From: Saprospiraceae bacterium | GTDB taxonomy: Bacteria > Bacteroidota > Bacteroidia > Chitinophagales > Saprospiraceae | NCBI GenBank assembly: GCA_958295895.1 | Contig: CATQHI010000008.1 | Coordinates: 245,663 to 309,662, forward strand | Reading direction: 5' to 3' | Length of the DNA: 64,000 bases | The notes under the pieces: model-generated | The model's database searches: none | What the model was told of the DNA's origin: nothing | What the model saw: the letters and a program-made list of their open reading frames with translations, nothing else | Program-made: the position numbers and the translations under genes | Shown here: in pieces, positions 35,267 to 44,537 of the stretch | Layout: the number at the start of each line of letters is the position of its first letter | Position numbering within the stretch: the first letter of the stretch is position 1

Positions 35267-38200
35267 ATGCTAGAGACATTTATCAACCGGCCCGTACTGT
35301 CCACGGTGATCTCGATCATCCTACTGATCCTGGGCGTGCTGGGGCTACTACAGCTGCCCATCACGCAGTACCCCGACATCGCGCCGCCCACGATCACGGT
35401 GGCCGCCAGCTATCCGGGGGCCAACGCCGAGACGATCCTGGAGAGCGTCGTCGTGCCCATCGAGGAACAGATCAACGGGGTGGAGGGCATGACTTACCTG
35501 ACCTCCACGGCCACCAATAGCGGTACAGCCACCATCACCGTCTTCTTCGACCAGAACGTGGACCAGGACATCGCCGCGGTGAACGTGCAGAACCGCGTAG
35601 CGCGCGCCAATCCCCTGCTGCCCCAGGCGGTGCTACAGACCGGCGTGACCGTGCAGAAGCAGCAGACGAGCGCGCTGATGTTCATCTCCTTCTTCAGCAC
35701 CAACCCCGACTACGACGATATCTTCATCCAGAACTACCTACGGATCAACGTGATCCCGGAGCTACAGCGCGTCAACGGGGTGGGTGACGTGAACGTCTTC
35801 GGGGCCAAGGACTACGCCATGCGCATCTGGTTGTTGCCGGATAAGCTGGCGGCCTACGACCTGATCCCCACTGACGTGGCCGCCGCCCTGCGGGAGCAGA
35901 GTCTGGAGGCCGCCGCCGGTGCCCTGGGGGAGAATAACGGCGAGGCCTTCAGCTATACCATCAAGTACAGCGGCCGCTTCAAGACCGAGGAGGAGTACCG
36001 CAACATCATCATCAAGGCCCTGCCCAACGGAGAGCTGCTGCGGCTGGCGGACGTGGCGGAGGTGGAGCTGGGGGCCCAGTCGTACCTGGCCAGCTCCTTT
36101 ACCGGGGGAAATCCGGCGGTGAACCTGGGGGTCTTCCAGGTGAAGGGGTCCAATGCGCGCGACATCATCACCGAGATCGAGGGGGAGTTGGACCAGATCG
36201 AGGCCGAACTGCCGGAGGGCATGGAGATCTTCGTACCCTATAACACCAACAACTTCCTCAACGCCTCCATCGAAAAGGTGGTGGATACGCTGGTGGAGGC
36301 TTTCCTGCTGGTCTTTCTGGTGGTGTTCATCTTTCTGCAGGACTTCCGTTCCACGCTCATCCCGGCCATTGCGGTGCCGGTATCGATCGTCGGCACCTTC
36401 TTTTTTCTCAATCTGTTCGGCTACTCGATCAATCTGCTGACCCTCTTCGCTCTGGTGCTGGCCATCGGTATCGTAGTCGATGACGCCATCGTGGTGGTGG
36501 AGGCGGTGCACGCCAAGATCGACGCGGGCGAGGACGATCCGAAGCGGGCCACCAAGGAGGCCATGCAGGAGATCAGTGGGGCCATTATTTCCATCACCCT
36601 GGTCATGGCCGCGGTATTTATTCCGGTCACCTTCGTGCAGGGGCCGACGGGGGTATTTTACCAACAGTTCGGGGTCACGCTGATCGTGGCCATCATGATC
36701 TCGGCGGTGAACGCGCTCACGCTGAGCCCCGCCCTCTGCGCGCTGTTCCTGAAGGGGCACGAGAAGGAGGAACCGGGCAAGAAAAAGAAGTTCAGTCAGC
36801 GGTTCTTCGGGGCCTTCAACCGGGGCTTCGACGCGACGGTAAACCGTTACGGCCGCTCGGTGCATTTCCTGTACCGCCACAAGTGGGTGACCGCCCTGAT
36901 CCTGCTGCTGGCCGTGGGCGGCATCTGGTGGTCGTCGGGGCAGGTGCGGACGGGCTTCGTACCCGACGAGGACCGCGGCATCGTATTCATCAACGTAGAG
37001 CTGCCCGCCGGAGCCTCCCTCGACCGTACGCACCAGGTCAACGTGGAGCTGTACAACAAGATCAAGGACATCCCGGGCGTGCTGCAGGGCTCGCTCATCG
37101 AGGGGCGGAGCTTTCTGGGGGGCGCCGGCAACAACTTCGGGCTGGGCTTTATCCGCCTGCAGGACTGGGACGAGCGGGGGGCCGACTCGGTGTCGCTGAA
37201 GTCCATCACCGCCAGGATGTTTGCCGCGGCCGCCCAGATTCCGGAGGCCAGCATCATCTTCTTTGCTCCACCCAGTATACCCGGCTTCGGGCAGGCGGCC
37301 GGGGCGGAGGTCAATCTGCTGGACCGCTCCGGGGGCAGCTTCGAGGAGCTCGACCGGGTCAACCAGGAGTTTATCGCGGCCCTTACCGCGCGGCCGGAGA
37401 TCCGCTTTGCGCAGTCGTCCTATAATACCGTCTACCCCCAGTACGAGCTACAGATCAACGCGCCGCTGGCCAAGCAGATGGGGGTGCCGATCAGCAGTAT
37501 CTTCTCCACCCTGCAGGGGTACATCGGCAGTCTATTCGCCTCCGATTTCTCCCGCTTCGGCAAGCAGTACCGGGTGTACATCCAGGCCCTGCCCGAGGAC
37601 CGGGCGGACGTAGCCGACCTCAACAACATCTACGTGCGCACGGGCAGCAACGAGATGGCCCCGATCACGGAGTACGTGTCGCTCCAGCGGGTGTACGGGC
37701 CGCAGTTCGTCTCCCGCTTCAACCTGTTCAACTCCGCCAAGATCACGGCGGCGACCAACCCCGGCTACAGCTCGGGCGATGCCATCGCCGCGGTGCAGGC
37801 CGTGGCCGCTACGCTGCCGGCTAACTACAGCACCGACTTTTCCGGTCTGACGCGGGAGGAGGTCAATGCCGGCAACCAGACCACCACCATCTTCCTGCTC
37901 TCGCTCGTATTCGTGTACTTCCTACTCGCGGCCCAGTACGAGAGCTACCTGATCCCCCTGGCGGTGCTGGGCTCGCTGCCGCTGGGCGTGCTGGGCGCCT
38001 ATGCTTCCACCATGGTAGCGGGGCTGGAGAATAACATCTACTTCCAGATCGCCCTCATCATGCTGGTCGGGCTACTGGCCAAGAACGCCATCCTGATTGT
38101 AGAATTCGCGGTGCAGCGGCGGCGGCACGGGGAGTCGATCGTGGACGCGGCCATCGATGGGGCCGAGAGCCGTCTGCGGCCCATTCTGATGACCTCCTTC

Positions 38201-38416
38201 GCCTTCATCCTGGGCCTGATGCCCCTGGTGCTGGCCAGCGGTGTGGGCGCGGAGGGCAACCGGTCCATCGGCACGGGCGCGGTGGGCGGACTGCTGATCG
38301 GTACGGTATTCGGGGTCTTTGTGATTCCTATACTTTTCATGTTCTTCCAGTGGTTGCAGGAGAAGATCGTGGGCCCGCCCGACTTCCAGCCCATCGTCCA
38401 ACGCGAAGAAGAGTAG
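35267..38416 (+). CDS. RND multidrug efflux permease (HAE1 family, AcrB-like)
   Basis: A 1049-residue inner-membrane proton-driven pump. It starts MLETFINRPVLSTVISIILL and shows twelve membrane segments with two large periplasmic loops. TM4 carries the proton-relay pair in ALVLAIGIVVDDAIVVVE, which is diagnostic of HAE1 pumps. Late AQYESYLIPLAVLGSLPLG and LLAKNAILIVEFA are also typical. Length is normal and there is no frame defect. Likely substrates are hydrophobic drugs, dyes or bile-like compounds. Confidence 0.97.
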   Translation: MLETFINRPVLSTVISIILLILGVLGLLQLPITQYPDIAPPTITVAASYPGANAETILESVVVPIEEQINGVEGMTYLTSTATNSGTATITVFFDQNVDQDIAAVNVQNRVARANPLLPQAVLQTGVTVQKQQTSALMFISFFSTNPDYDDIFIQNYLRINVIPELQRVNGVGDVNVFGAKDYAMRIWLLPDKLAAYDLIPTDVAAALREQSLEAAAGALGENNGEAFSYTIKYSGRFKTEEEYRNIIIKALPNGELLRLADVAEVELGAQSYLASSFTGGNPAVNLGVFQVKGSNARDIITEIEGELDQIEAELPEGMEIFVPYNTNNFLNASIEKVVDTLVEAFLLVFLVVFIFLQDFRSTLIPAIAVPVSIVGTFFFLNLFGYSINLLTLFALVLAIGIVVDDAIVVVEAVHAKIDAGEDDPKRATKEAMQEISGAIISITLVMAAVFIPVTFVQGPTGVFYQQFGVTLIVAIMISAVNALTLSPALCALFLKGHEKEEPGKKKKFSQRFFGAFNRGFDATVNRYGRSVHFLYRHKWVTALILLLAVGGIWWSSGQVRTGFVPDEDRGIVFINVELPAGASLDRTHQVNVELYNKIKDIPGVLQGSLIEGRSFLGGAGNNFGLGFIRLQDWDERGADSVSLKSITARMFAAAAQIPEASIIFFAPPSIPGFGQAAGAEVNLLDRSGGSFEELDRVNQEFIAALTARPEIRFAQSSYNTVYPQYELQINAPLAKQMGVPISSIFSTLQGYIGSLFASDFSRFGKQYRVYIQALPEDRADVADLNNIYVRTGSNEMAPITEYVSLQRVYGPQFVSRFNLFNSAKITAATNPGYSSGDAIAAVQAVAATLPANYSTDFSGLTREEVNAGNQTTTIFLLSLVFVYFLLAAQYESYLIPLAVLGSLPLGVLGAYASTMVAGLENNIYFQIALIMLVGLLAKNAILIVEFAVQRRRHGESIVDAAIDGAESRLRPILMTSFAFILGLMPLVLASGVGAEGNRSIGTGAVGGLLIGTVFGVFVIPILFMFFQWLQEKIVGPPDFQPIVQREEE

Positions 38417-38419
38417 GCC

Positions 38420-39823
38420 ATGACCGCACCGTACCTACACCGTTACCTGCTTTTACTCGGCTTTCCGCTGCTGCTCGCCTCCTGCTACTCCGCCCGGCAG
38501 TACGTGCGGCCGGAGGCGGAGATCGTCACGGCCCGCTACTACCGCACCGACAGTCTGGACCGGGATAGCAGCTCCCTGGCCCTGCTTTCCTGGCGGGAAC
38601 TCTTCACGGATCCTTACCTGCAGGGCTACATCACGGAGGGCCTCGGTAACAACATCGATATCCGGGTGGCGCTACGGCAGATCGACATCGCCAACGCCTA
38701 CCTGCTCCAGGCCAACGTACGCATCCGCCCCACCGTGGGCGGCACCCTGCAGTACAGCCGTTCGGAGCTATCGAAGAATAGCCAGTTCGGGGCCCAGTTC
38801 AGCACCCTCAACCAGTATCAGCTCAGCGGTACGCTTTCCTGGGAGGCGGACGTCTGGGACAAAATCAGCAGTGCCCGGCGGGCGCAGGAGGCGCTTTACC
38901 TGCAGTCCGTGGCCGCCCACACCGCCGTGAAGAGCCGCCTGGTGGCCAACATCGCCAGCACCTACTATGACCTACTGGCGGTAGACGAGCAGCGCCGCAT
39001 CGCCGAGCAGACCATCGCCAACCGCCGCAACAGCTTGGAAACTACCCAGGCCCTGAAGGAGGCGGGCAACGTCACCGAGGTAGGCGTGAAGCAGACCGAG
39101 GCCCAGATTTACACCGCCGAGGCCATCCTGATCGACCTTAGGCTGCGCGCCCACCTGCTGGAGAATACGCTCTCGATCCTGCTGGGTACCGATCCGCGGG
39201 AGTTCGCCCGGTCGAGCCTGGAGGCTCAGCAATTGACCACCGAGCTGCGCACCGGCGTCCCCGCCCAGTTGCTGGCCAACCGACCGGACGTGATCGCGGC
39301 CGAGTATGCGCTGGTGAATGCCTTTGAACTGACCAATGTGGCGCGGGCCGACTTCTACCCCTCCTTCACCATTTCGGCCACGGCGGGGCTACAGAGTCTG
39401 ACGCTTGGCAAGTTTCTCGACCCAAGCTCCTTTTTCGCTACCCTGGTGGGGGGGGCCGCCCGTCCGCTCATCAACGGACGCCGGATCAGGACGCAGTACG
39501 CTGTCTCGGAGCTGGAGCAGGAGCAGGCCACGCTGGATTTCCGCTCCGCCGTGCTCACTGCCGGTAAAGAGGTGGCCGACGCCCTCTACGGCTACGAGGC
39601 GGCCACCGAAAAGATCGACGTGAAGCAGCGCGAGTTCGCCGCCTACGAGCTGGCGACCGAATACTCCGAGGAGCTCCTGGCCAATGGCTACGCCAATTAC
39701 CTGGAGGTACTACGGGCGCGGGAGAACGCGCTGAATTCCAGCCTGGACATCGTCACGGCCAGAAACAACCGGCTGCAAGCCATCGTAAACCTGTACGAGG
39801 CGCTGGGGGGCGGGTGGCGGTAA
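38420..39823 (+). CDS. RND efflux outer-membrane channel lipoprotein (TolC/OprM/NodT family)
   Basis: A 467-residue outer-membrane factor with lipobox LLLASC. Two repeated OEP domains are visible, with long helices (ALRQIDIANAYLLQANVRIRP near 77 and the QEQATLDFRSAVLTAGKEVADALY region near 365) and the NRPDVIAAEYALV signature. It completes the efflux operon, 3 bp after the permease. The AcrA-AcrB-OprM order and absence of a local regulator suggest constitutive or distantly controlled expression. Confidence 0.95.
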   Translation: MTAPYLHRYLLLLGFPLLLASCYSARQYVRPEAEIVTARYYRTDSLDRDSSSLALLSWRELFTDPYLQGYITEGLGNNIDIRVALRQIDIANAYLLQANVRIRPTVGGTLQYSRSELSKNSQFGAQFSTLNQYQLSGTLSWEADVWDKISSARRAQEALYLQSVAAHTAVKSRLVANIASTYYDLLAVDEQRRIAEQTIANRRNSLETTQALKEAGNVTEVGVKQTEAQIYTAEAILIDLRLRAHLLENTLSILLGTDPREFARSSLEAQQLTTELRTGVPAQLLANRPDVIAAEYALVNAFELTNVARADFYPSFTISATAGLQSLTLGKFLDPSSFFATLVGGAARPLINGRRIRTQYAVSELEQEQATLDFRSAVLTAGKEVADALYGYEAATEKIDVKQREFAAYELATEYSEELLANGYANYLEVLRARENALNSSLDIVTARNNRLQAIVNLYEALGGGWR

Positions 39824-39837
39824 GCCCAAGCGGGTTT
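39822..39837. terminator. Short hairpin between convergent efflux and esterase genes
   Basis: AAGCCC (39822-39827) can pair with GGGTTT (39832-39837) with one G-T wobble. Both stop codons lie at its edges. Confidence 0.35.
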
Positions 39838-41434
39838 AGTTTCCCGTCGAATAGTAGCCATCCAGGCCCCGGTACCGATCCTCCACGCCGCTGGCCTCCA
39901 GGCGGCTCTCGGTATCGAGGTGCATCACGTTAGGCGTATCGGCGGTCATGGGCTTCCACTCGGGCAGCTCCCCCCCGTTCGGGTCGCCGGTCTTGACGAA
40001 GTTGACTAGGTAGGAGGAAATGGTAGTGGCAGCCTTGCGGTCGTCCTCGTCCCAGGCGTAGGCATCCGACTTAGCCAGCGTATTCATGAAGTACTCGATG
40101 TCGGTGGCGTGGCCGGCCCCGAAGGGCTCCCTGTCACGCGGCCGCTCCTTCAGGGCCGGGCGCACCCGGTCGAAGCGGTAGCGGTACACGGGCTGCTCGC
40201 TGGTACGGTCGTGGAGTTGGGCCCATTTCCAGGTGCTGAATACGATCCAGTTATCGGAGCGCAGGTCGACGGCCGTGCGGTGCAGGTCATCGCTGTCGCT
40301 GGGGTAAAGCGCCAGTAGCTCCTCGGCCCGGTCGCCGAACTGCTCGCGCACCTGCTCCTCGTAGCTAGCCGCACTTTCCGGTGCGGGGGCCCAGGCCGAT
40401 TCGGCGCTCGTCCAGCCCACCAGTAGCGGAATCTGCGCCTGCTCGCCGGCCGCCAGGATCTCGGCGGGCGATTTGGACAGCAGGTAGTCATCGATCACCA
40501 GCCCGCCGCGGTAGCGGTAGTCCTGGTTCCGTACGGCGGTCTCGTAGATCACGCGCGTGGGGGTCTGGCGTAGCCCAGCCAGGGAAGTGACGCCCAGTTG
40601 TTCGGCAAACTCAGTGCCGGTTGCCTCGGCCTCCGCCAGGGGCACCGGTGCGTAGGTCGGATTGATGGCAGCCCCACTCTCCCCTACCGCCCCGGCCAGC
40701 AGATCGCGCGATAGCGGCGAGGTCATCAGTACACTCACATCGATACTGCCGGCACTCTCCCCGGCAATGGTGATGCGGTCGGGATCGCCGCCGAAGGCCG
40801 CAATGTTATCGCGCACCCACTCCAGGGCCTTCACCTGGTCCAGCAGGCCATAGTTGCCGCTGTGCCCCCCCTGCTCGGCCGTCAGTTCCGGGTGGGCGAA
40901 GAAGCCAAATACGCCCAGCCGGTAGTTGGGCGTGACGACGATGATGCCGTCCTCGGCCAGCTTCTCACCGTCGTAGCGCAGCTCGTCGCCACTGCCGGTC
41001 GTATTGCCGCCGCCGTGGAAGTACACCAGCACGGGCAGGTCGGTCGTGCCCTGGCGGGCGGGCGTCCATACGTTCAGGTACAGACAGTCCTCACTGGCCA
41101 TGGGGGAGCGGAAGCGCATATCGTCGTACACGTAGCGCTGGATGGCGCGGGGACCGAATTCGGTAGCCATTCTGACCCCCTCCCAGTTCTCGGCATCCTG
41201 CGGCGGCTGCCAGCGTAGTTCACCTACGGGCGGGGCGGCGAAGGGGATGCCGAAGTAGGTCTGTACGCCGGTCTGGGTGCTGTAGCGACCTTCTAGGGTG
41301 CCCTGCGCTACGTTTACCTGCACGGGGAAGCCCATATTGTCCGTCGTCTGGGCGCGGCCGCGGGTGCTGAGCAGTAGGAAAAGCCCTATTCCAGGCCGAT
41401 GCTTAGGACTAGATTGGGGCGGAAGCGTGAACAT
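39836..41434 (-). CDS. Exported carboxylesterase/lipase family protein
   Basis: A 532-residue alpha/beta hydrolase of the type-B carboxylesterase family. The nucleophile elbow is GESAGS (Ser about 230), the oxyanion loop is YFHGGG, and the early SEDCLYLNVWTP is a family signature. The catalytic His is expected in GAGHATDIEYFMN. ATG 41434 gives a plausible signal peptide (GIGLFLLLSTRGRAQ). It probably hydrolyses short-chain or aromatic esters in the periplasm or outside the cell. Confidence 0.9.
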   Translation of the reverse strand: MFTLPPQSSPKHRPGIGLFLLLSTRGRAQTTDNMGFPVQVNVAQGTLEGRYSTQTGVQTYFGIPFAAPPVGELRWQPPQDAENWEGVRMATEFGPRAIQRYVYDDMRFRSPMASEDCLYLNVWTPARQGTTDLPVLVYFHGGGNTTGSGDELRYDGEKLAEDGIIVVTPNYRLGVFGFFAHPELTAEQGGHSGNYGLLDQVKALEWVRDNIAAFGGDPDRITIAGESAGSIDVSVLMTSPLSRDLLAGAVGESGAAINPTYAPVPLAEAEATGTEFAEQLGVTSLAGLRQTPTRVIYETAVRNQDYRYRGGLVIDDYLLSKSPAEILAAGEQAQIPLLVGWTSAESAWAPAPESAASYEEQVREQFGDRAEELLALYPSDSDDLHRTAVDLRSDNWIVFSTWKWAQLHDRTSEQPVYRYRFDRVRPALKERPRDREPFGAGHATDIEYFMNTLAKSDAYAWDEDDRKAATTISSYLVNFVKTGDPNGGELPEWKPMTADTPNVMHLDTESRLEASGVEDRYRGLDGYYSTGN

Positions 41435-41485
41435 GGCATAGTTGAGTGGATTGGGCGCAGACAAGGTAGGGCACCGGAACCACTT

Positions 41486-41517
41486 CGTTGCACCTGCGGC
41501 CCCGCCCCCCTGCAACG
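41486..41517 (+). repeat. Dispersed 18-nt GC motif, exact copy, inside a hairpin
   Basis: GCACCTGCGGCCCCGCCC (41490-41507) lies between CGTTGCA (41486-41492) and TGCAACG (41511-41517), a perfect 7-bp inverted repeat. It sits in the divergent region, 53 bp before the next plus-strand start. Confidence 0.8.
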
Positions 41518-41560
41518 ACGTACAAGAATAATGTATCTTCCACACCCAATTCGTCGCATC

Positions 41561-42510
41561 ATGTCAGAACACATCACCCACATTGCCGTCGGCGAAGATA
41601 GCCTGCGCGTGGTCAGTCAGCGGGAGGGATTCAGCAGGCGTATTGCCGGGGCCGTTGCCGCCTACCCCGATGCCTTTCGGCTGGGCAGCTGTACGCGCTC
41701 GGGGGATACCTTCATCCTGCCCCTACTGACCCAGTGGAAGGAGACCTGGAAGGGGGATGCCACGCAGCAGGAACAACTCGCCTACACCATCGGCTGGATG
41801 GGCCACCTGGCCGGCGACCGCACCTTTAAGCCAGTGTTTCGCATTACGGACCTGGCCTACTATACGCGGGGCTACCCGGGCCCGGCCCACGCCAGTATTT
41901 ACCACGACGCGGCGACCTTCAACCGGGTCTTTGCCGACGGCACCGAGCCGCCCTTCCACCCCGCGACCCTATCGCATAAGCTGAGCGACCACCCGGCCGC
42001 CGCCTTCCTCCCGGTAGACGCGCTCGAGGGCCCCCTGGCCATGCAGTTTGCCGATCGGCTGGCGACCTTTAAAACCTTTCTGCCGGCCACGGTCGACGAC
42101 TGGGAAAAGCAGTGGGAGACGCTGGACGAGGAGCGACAGAGCTTTTACGTCGAGATCGAGCGGTACACCGAGGCCTACCAGTCTCCCCAACCCGCACGTA
42201 CGCGGCAGTACCTCATCGACCCCAACTTCTACGACGAAGCCGACCCCATTATCCGCCTGGCCCGCGCGGTGCAGCACGGCGACCACGTAGCAATACGGTG
42301 GAGGAGGCCCTGGAGGGCACCGAAAACCAGAGCCTCTACGCCCAGAGCCTGAAGCTGGGCCATGACTTCATGTGGGCCTGTAGTGAGTACCTGGAAGGGA
42401 ATATCGACCTGGCACAGGCCAAGAAGGATACCCGGCAGTTCGAGGCGCACAAGCAGAGCCTGGAGTACTACGTGGAGCAGGCCAAGTTGCAGGAAAAAGC
42501 CGGTAAGTAA
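41561..42510 (+). pseudogene. Zinc-dependent phospholipase C-like fold protein, frameshifted near its end
   Basis: About 316 residues if repaired. The helix YPDAFRLGSCT, the LAYTIGWMGHLAGDRTF segment and HASIYHD resemble the zinc-dependent phospholipase C/nuclease-like helical fold; this is a weak assignment. At 42288-42293 the frame shifts as if one base were missing; the last 72 residues (NTVEEALEGTENQSLYAQ onward) continue in another frame. Start is ATG 41561; an in-frame ATG at 41531 is possible. The C-terminal part QYLIDPNFYDEADPII matches the next gene (RYVLEPGFYDPENAPIV), so the two are paralogs. It is read as a broken gene or an assembly error. Confidence 0.6.
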
Positions 42511-42528
42511 GTTTAAACTAGTTCGACC

Positions 42529-43431
42529 ATGACCAACATCCCCACCCGCCGCGATTTTCTCAGGTCCTCCCTGCTGCTCGGTCTCGGGGCCAGTAGTTTC
42601 GGGGCCTACGCCGGAATCCCGTCTTCCGGCCTCTTCAGCGCGGCCAAGCTAGCGGGGCCCGGCGGATTGGCCCCCTTCATCGCCGAAGATGACCTACTAC
42701 GGCTCGTAGCACTGAGTGACCTACCAAAATCTGTACGTCAGGCCCTGACCGTCAACCGGGAGGTATTCCACCTCGGCCGGGCCTGGACGGTGGACCCGGC
42801 CGGGCTGCAAACGGTACTCGACGAGTCGCGCCGGCTGTGGAAGGCCGAGCAGGGGCAGGACCGCGGCTTCACCCAGTTTGCGCTGGCCGCCGGTCACCTG
42901 GCCGCCCGCGCTGTAGATGATGCACTGGGTGTAGAAGAGACCGACGCGGAGGCAAGCCGCTACCGCGACACCTACCTCTTCAAGCAACTACAGAATGCCA
43001 AACCCCACGCCCGGCGGGTGGCCGTGGACGGTGCTGTACCGGAGGTCACGCCGACCGGAGTAGCCGAGCTGCTCCATCTCATGCAGCAGCGCAATCTGAT
43101 CCGGATGCATACGCTGCGACCGGAGTTCGGCGACATCGGGACCTGGCTGACGGACTTTCTCGGCTACTACTCCGAGATGAAGGCGGAGAACCTGCGCTAC
43201 GGCGAGGTGTACTGCGCCCCGGAAGCAGAGAAGCTACAGCGGTACGTGTTGGAGCCTGGTTTTTACGATCCGGAGAATGCACCGATCGTAGCCGCCCGGC
43301 AACTAGCGAATGGAGAAATCGTGGGTAGGGTGACGCTGGACTTAACCAACGCTAGCTCGCAGTACGGTCGGGCCCTACTCAGAGGAATGGATGTCCTGGG
43401 TGTGATAAGTAATCGGGTAACGGGTGCCTGA
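42529..43431 (+). CDS. Tat-exported hypothetical protein, paralog of the preceding gene
   Basis: A 300-residue protein with a twin-arginine signal TRRDFLRSSLLLGLGASSFGA (residues 6-26), so it is exported folded. It shares the order of motifs with the preceding gene: GHLAARAVD against GHLAGDRTF, SRYRDTYLFKQ against SIYHDAATFNR, and RYVLEPGFYDPENAPIV against QYLIDPNFYDEADPII. The histidines of the first copy are partly replaced here, suggesting loss of metal binding or a change of role. Family function is unknown to me. It starts 18 bp after the preceding frame. Confidence 0.75.
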   Translation: MTNIPTRRDFLRSSLLLGLGASSFGAYAGIPSSGLFSAAKLAGPGGLAPFIAEDDLLRLVALSDLPKSVRQALTVNREVFHLGRAWTVDPAGLQTVLDESRRLWKAEQGQDRGFTQFALAAGHLAARAVDDALGVEETDAEASRYRDTYLFKQLQNAKPHARRVAVDGAVPEVTPTGVAELLHLMQQRNLIRMHTLRPEFGDIGTWLTDFLGYYSEMKAENLRYGEVYCAPEAEKLQRYVLEPGFYDPENAPIVAARQLANGEIVGRVTLDLTNASSQYGRALLRGMDVLGVISNRVTGA

Positions 43432-43455
43432 TCACTCCACCCGCAGGTGTAGGTC

Positions 43456-43749
43456 TCACCGGCAACCAGTGGAGAAGGTGGTGACGAGCTCGGTGTGCTG
43501 CATGTTGAGCTGCTGCTGAAGGTCATCGCTGATGCCCGCCCCGATGCGGCGGCCGTCCACGTCGGGGTTCCTATTCATGTGGTTGAACGTCTTGGGGATA
43601 TTGGAGCCGCGACCGCGCTGGTAGTTGTCGTAGATGCCGTTGGCGACCGTGATGCCGTAATAGTTGGCGGGGTCGATATGGGTGGCGGTGATGGTCCACC
43701 GGGCGGGCACGCAGGTGCTGTAGAGGAGTAGGATAAAAAAGATGCGCAT
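43456..43749 (-). pseudogene. Remnant of a GH65 family glycoside hydrolase/phosphorylase N-terminal domain
   Basis: A 97-residue frame. It starts with a weak signal peptide (MRIFFILLLYSTCVPA) and continues WTITATHIDPANYYGITVANG, the N-terminal signature of Bacteroidetes GH65 proteins. The text then jumps to IYDNYQRGRGSNIPKTFNHMN, skipping about 20 residues expected in GH65, and stops near HTELVTTF, where the real enzyme would run several hundred residues more. Both the internal deletion and the missing catalytic part mark it as a relic. It is convergent with the Tat-exported gene. Confidence 0.65.
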
Positions 43750-43831
43750 GCTGAAGACTTTAAGTCAAAGTATGGGGGGGGGGTACGGGGTTACCTTAAA
43801 CTGCAACGAAGGCAAACCACTTCATCAGGTT

Positions 43832-43857
43832 CATTTGTATAACGCGTTATACAAATG
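43832..43857. repeat. 26-nt perfect palindrome at the start codon of an AAA ATPase
   Basis: Each half reads CATTTGTATAACG on its own strand. The right end is the ATG start codon of the ATPase frame; the left end is CAT, so the start codon is mirrored. A second ATPase in this window has the same layout at 51075-51138. Confidence 0.85.
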
Positions 43858-44325
43858 GAGTCCCTTTTTCTTCGAAGCAAGTCTGCCGTAGCCGCCGTAA
43901 GCGCCGACTACCAGCGTGCGCTGATGCAGGAAGTACACTGGTTAGACCCGCTTATTTTTATCCTAGGGCCCCGGGGGGTCGGCAAGACCACCCTGCTGTT
44001 GCAGCGTCTGCGGGCCCTTGAGCTTCCACCCCGGCAGGCGCTGTACGTAGACCTCGGGATGTATACTTCCAGGCCCACCAGCAGGTCAATCTCGGCACGC
44101 TGCGGGAGACCTTCTTTATGAATCAGCTCGCCCAGTTGACGTACAGCAAAGCGCTCGTGCCGCCAGAGATTAAGCTGCCGGAGTCGGGTGATTTTGTGTT
44201 CCTTACGCCGCAACGCCGTTTACTCTTTGAGGTGGGGGGGGCGGAATAAGTCGTTCAAGCAGATCGGGGAGGCACCGGGGCATTCTGGGCGGGTGCCGCT
44301 GTGGTTGTTTGGGTTCCTTTACTAA
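43855..44325 (+). pseudogene. AAA ATPase (DUF4143-type), internally deleted and frameshifted
   Basis: The N-terminus carries Walker A in LGPRGVGKTTLLLQRL and ends at LYVDLG. Near 44060-44080 the frame changes to a C-terminal DUF4143-like end: QQVNLGTLRETFFMNQL, LPESGDFVFLT, LLFEVGG. About half of a normal protein (Walker B, helical region) is missing. A run of eight G at 44234-44241, where seven are expected, shifts the frame again; skipping one G restores RNKSFKQI to a TAA at 44323-44325. The start codon lies in a 26-nt palindrome. This is a decayed copy of the family represented at 51136. Confidence 0.75.
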
Positions 44326-44332
44326 GTACAAT

Positions 44333-44460
44333 GCGGCCTCCGGCCGCGCCAGCAACATGCAGCCTCTGGCTGCGCTGGTAGGGTTAGAAGCGCAGCCAGA
44401 GGGCTTACACCAGGGGCCCCTCCCCCTGCTGACGCGGTTACTACCGCTGCCGGAGGCAGC
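44333..44460. repeat. Noncoding cluster of GC hairpins
   Basis: The gap 44326-44537 has no supportable gene. It holds GCGGCC-TCC-GGCCGC (44333-44347), GCAGCC-TCT-GGCTGC (44359-44373), a larger perfect 14-bp inverted repeat (44363-44376 with 44389-44402), the 34-nt element (44402-44435), and GCTGCC-GGA-GGCAGC (44446-44460). A 68-residue frame across it is probably an artefact of the repeats. Confidence 0.75.
44402..44435 (+). repeat. 34-nt palindromic element, intergenic copy
   Basis: It matches 1931-1964 at 29 of 34 positions. One stem pair changes from G-C to C-G between the copies, which keeps the pairing; another is lost. It sits inside the hairpin cluster before the helicase gene. Confidence 0.7.
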
Positions 44461-44537
44461 ATTGTCCTGGTCGAGCCTGGCCTGGCACCCGTCGAGCTAC
44501 CTTAGTCTCTCCTAGTGGAGCGCCCTATCTTCCCCAC

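Noticed and set aside
35762-37033. A 423-codon open frame on the minus strand under the RND permease gene
   Set aside because: The permease on the plus strand is unmistakable; the opposite frame is His/Asp/Arg-rich without any family signature and is a usual by-product of high GC.
44309-44515. A 68-residue protein across the hairpin cluster
   Set aside because: Its text follows from the repeats (GLHxGPLPL recurs because the 34-nt element recurs); it lacks a credible start and any domain.
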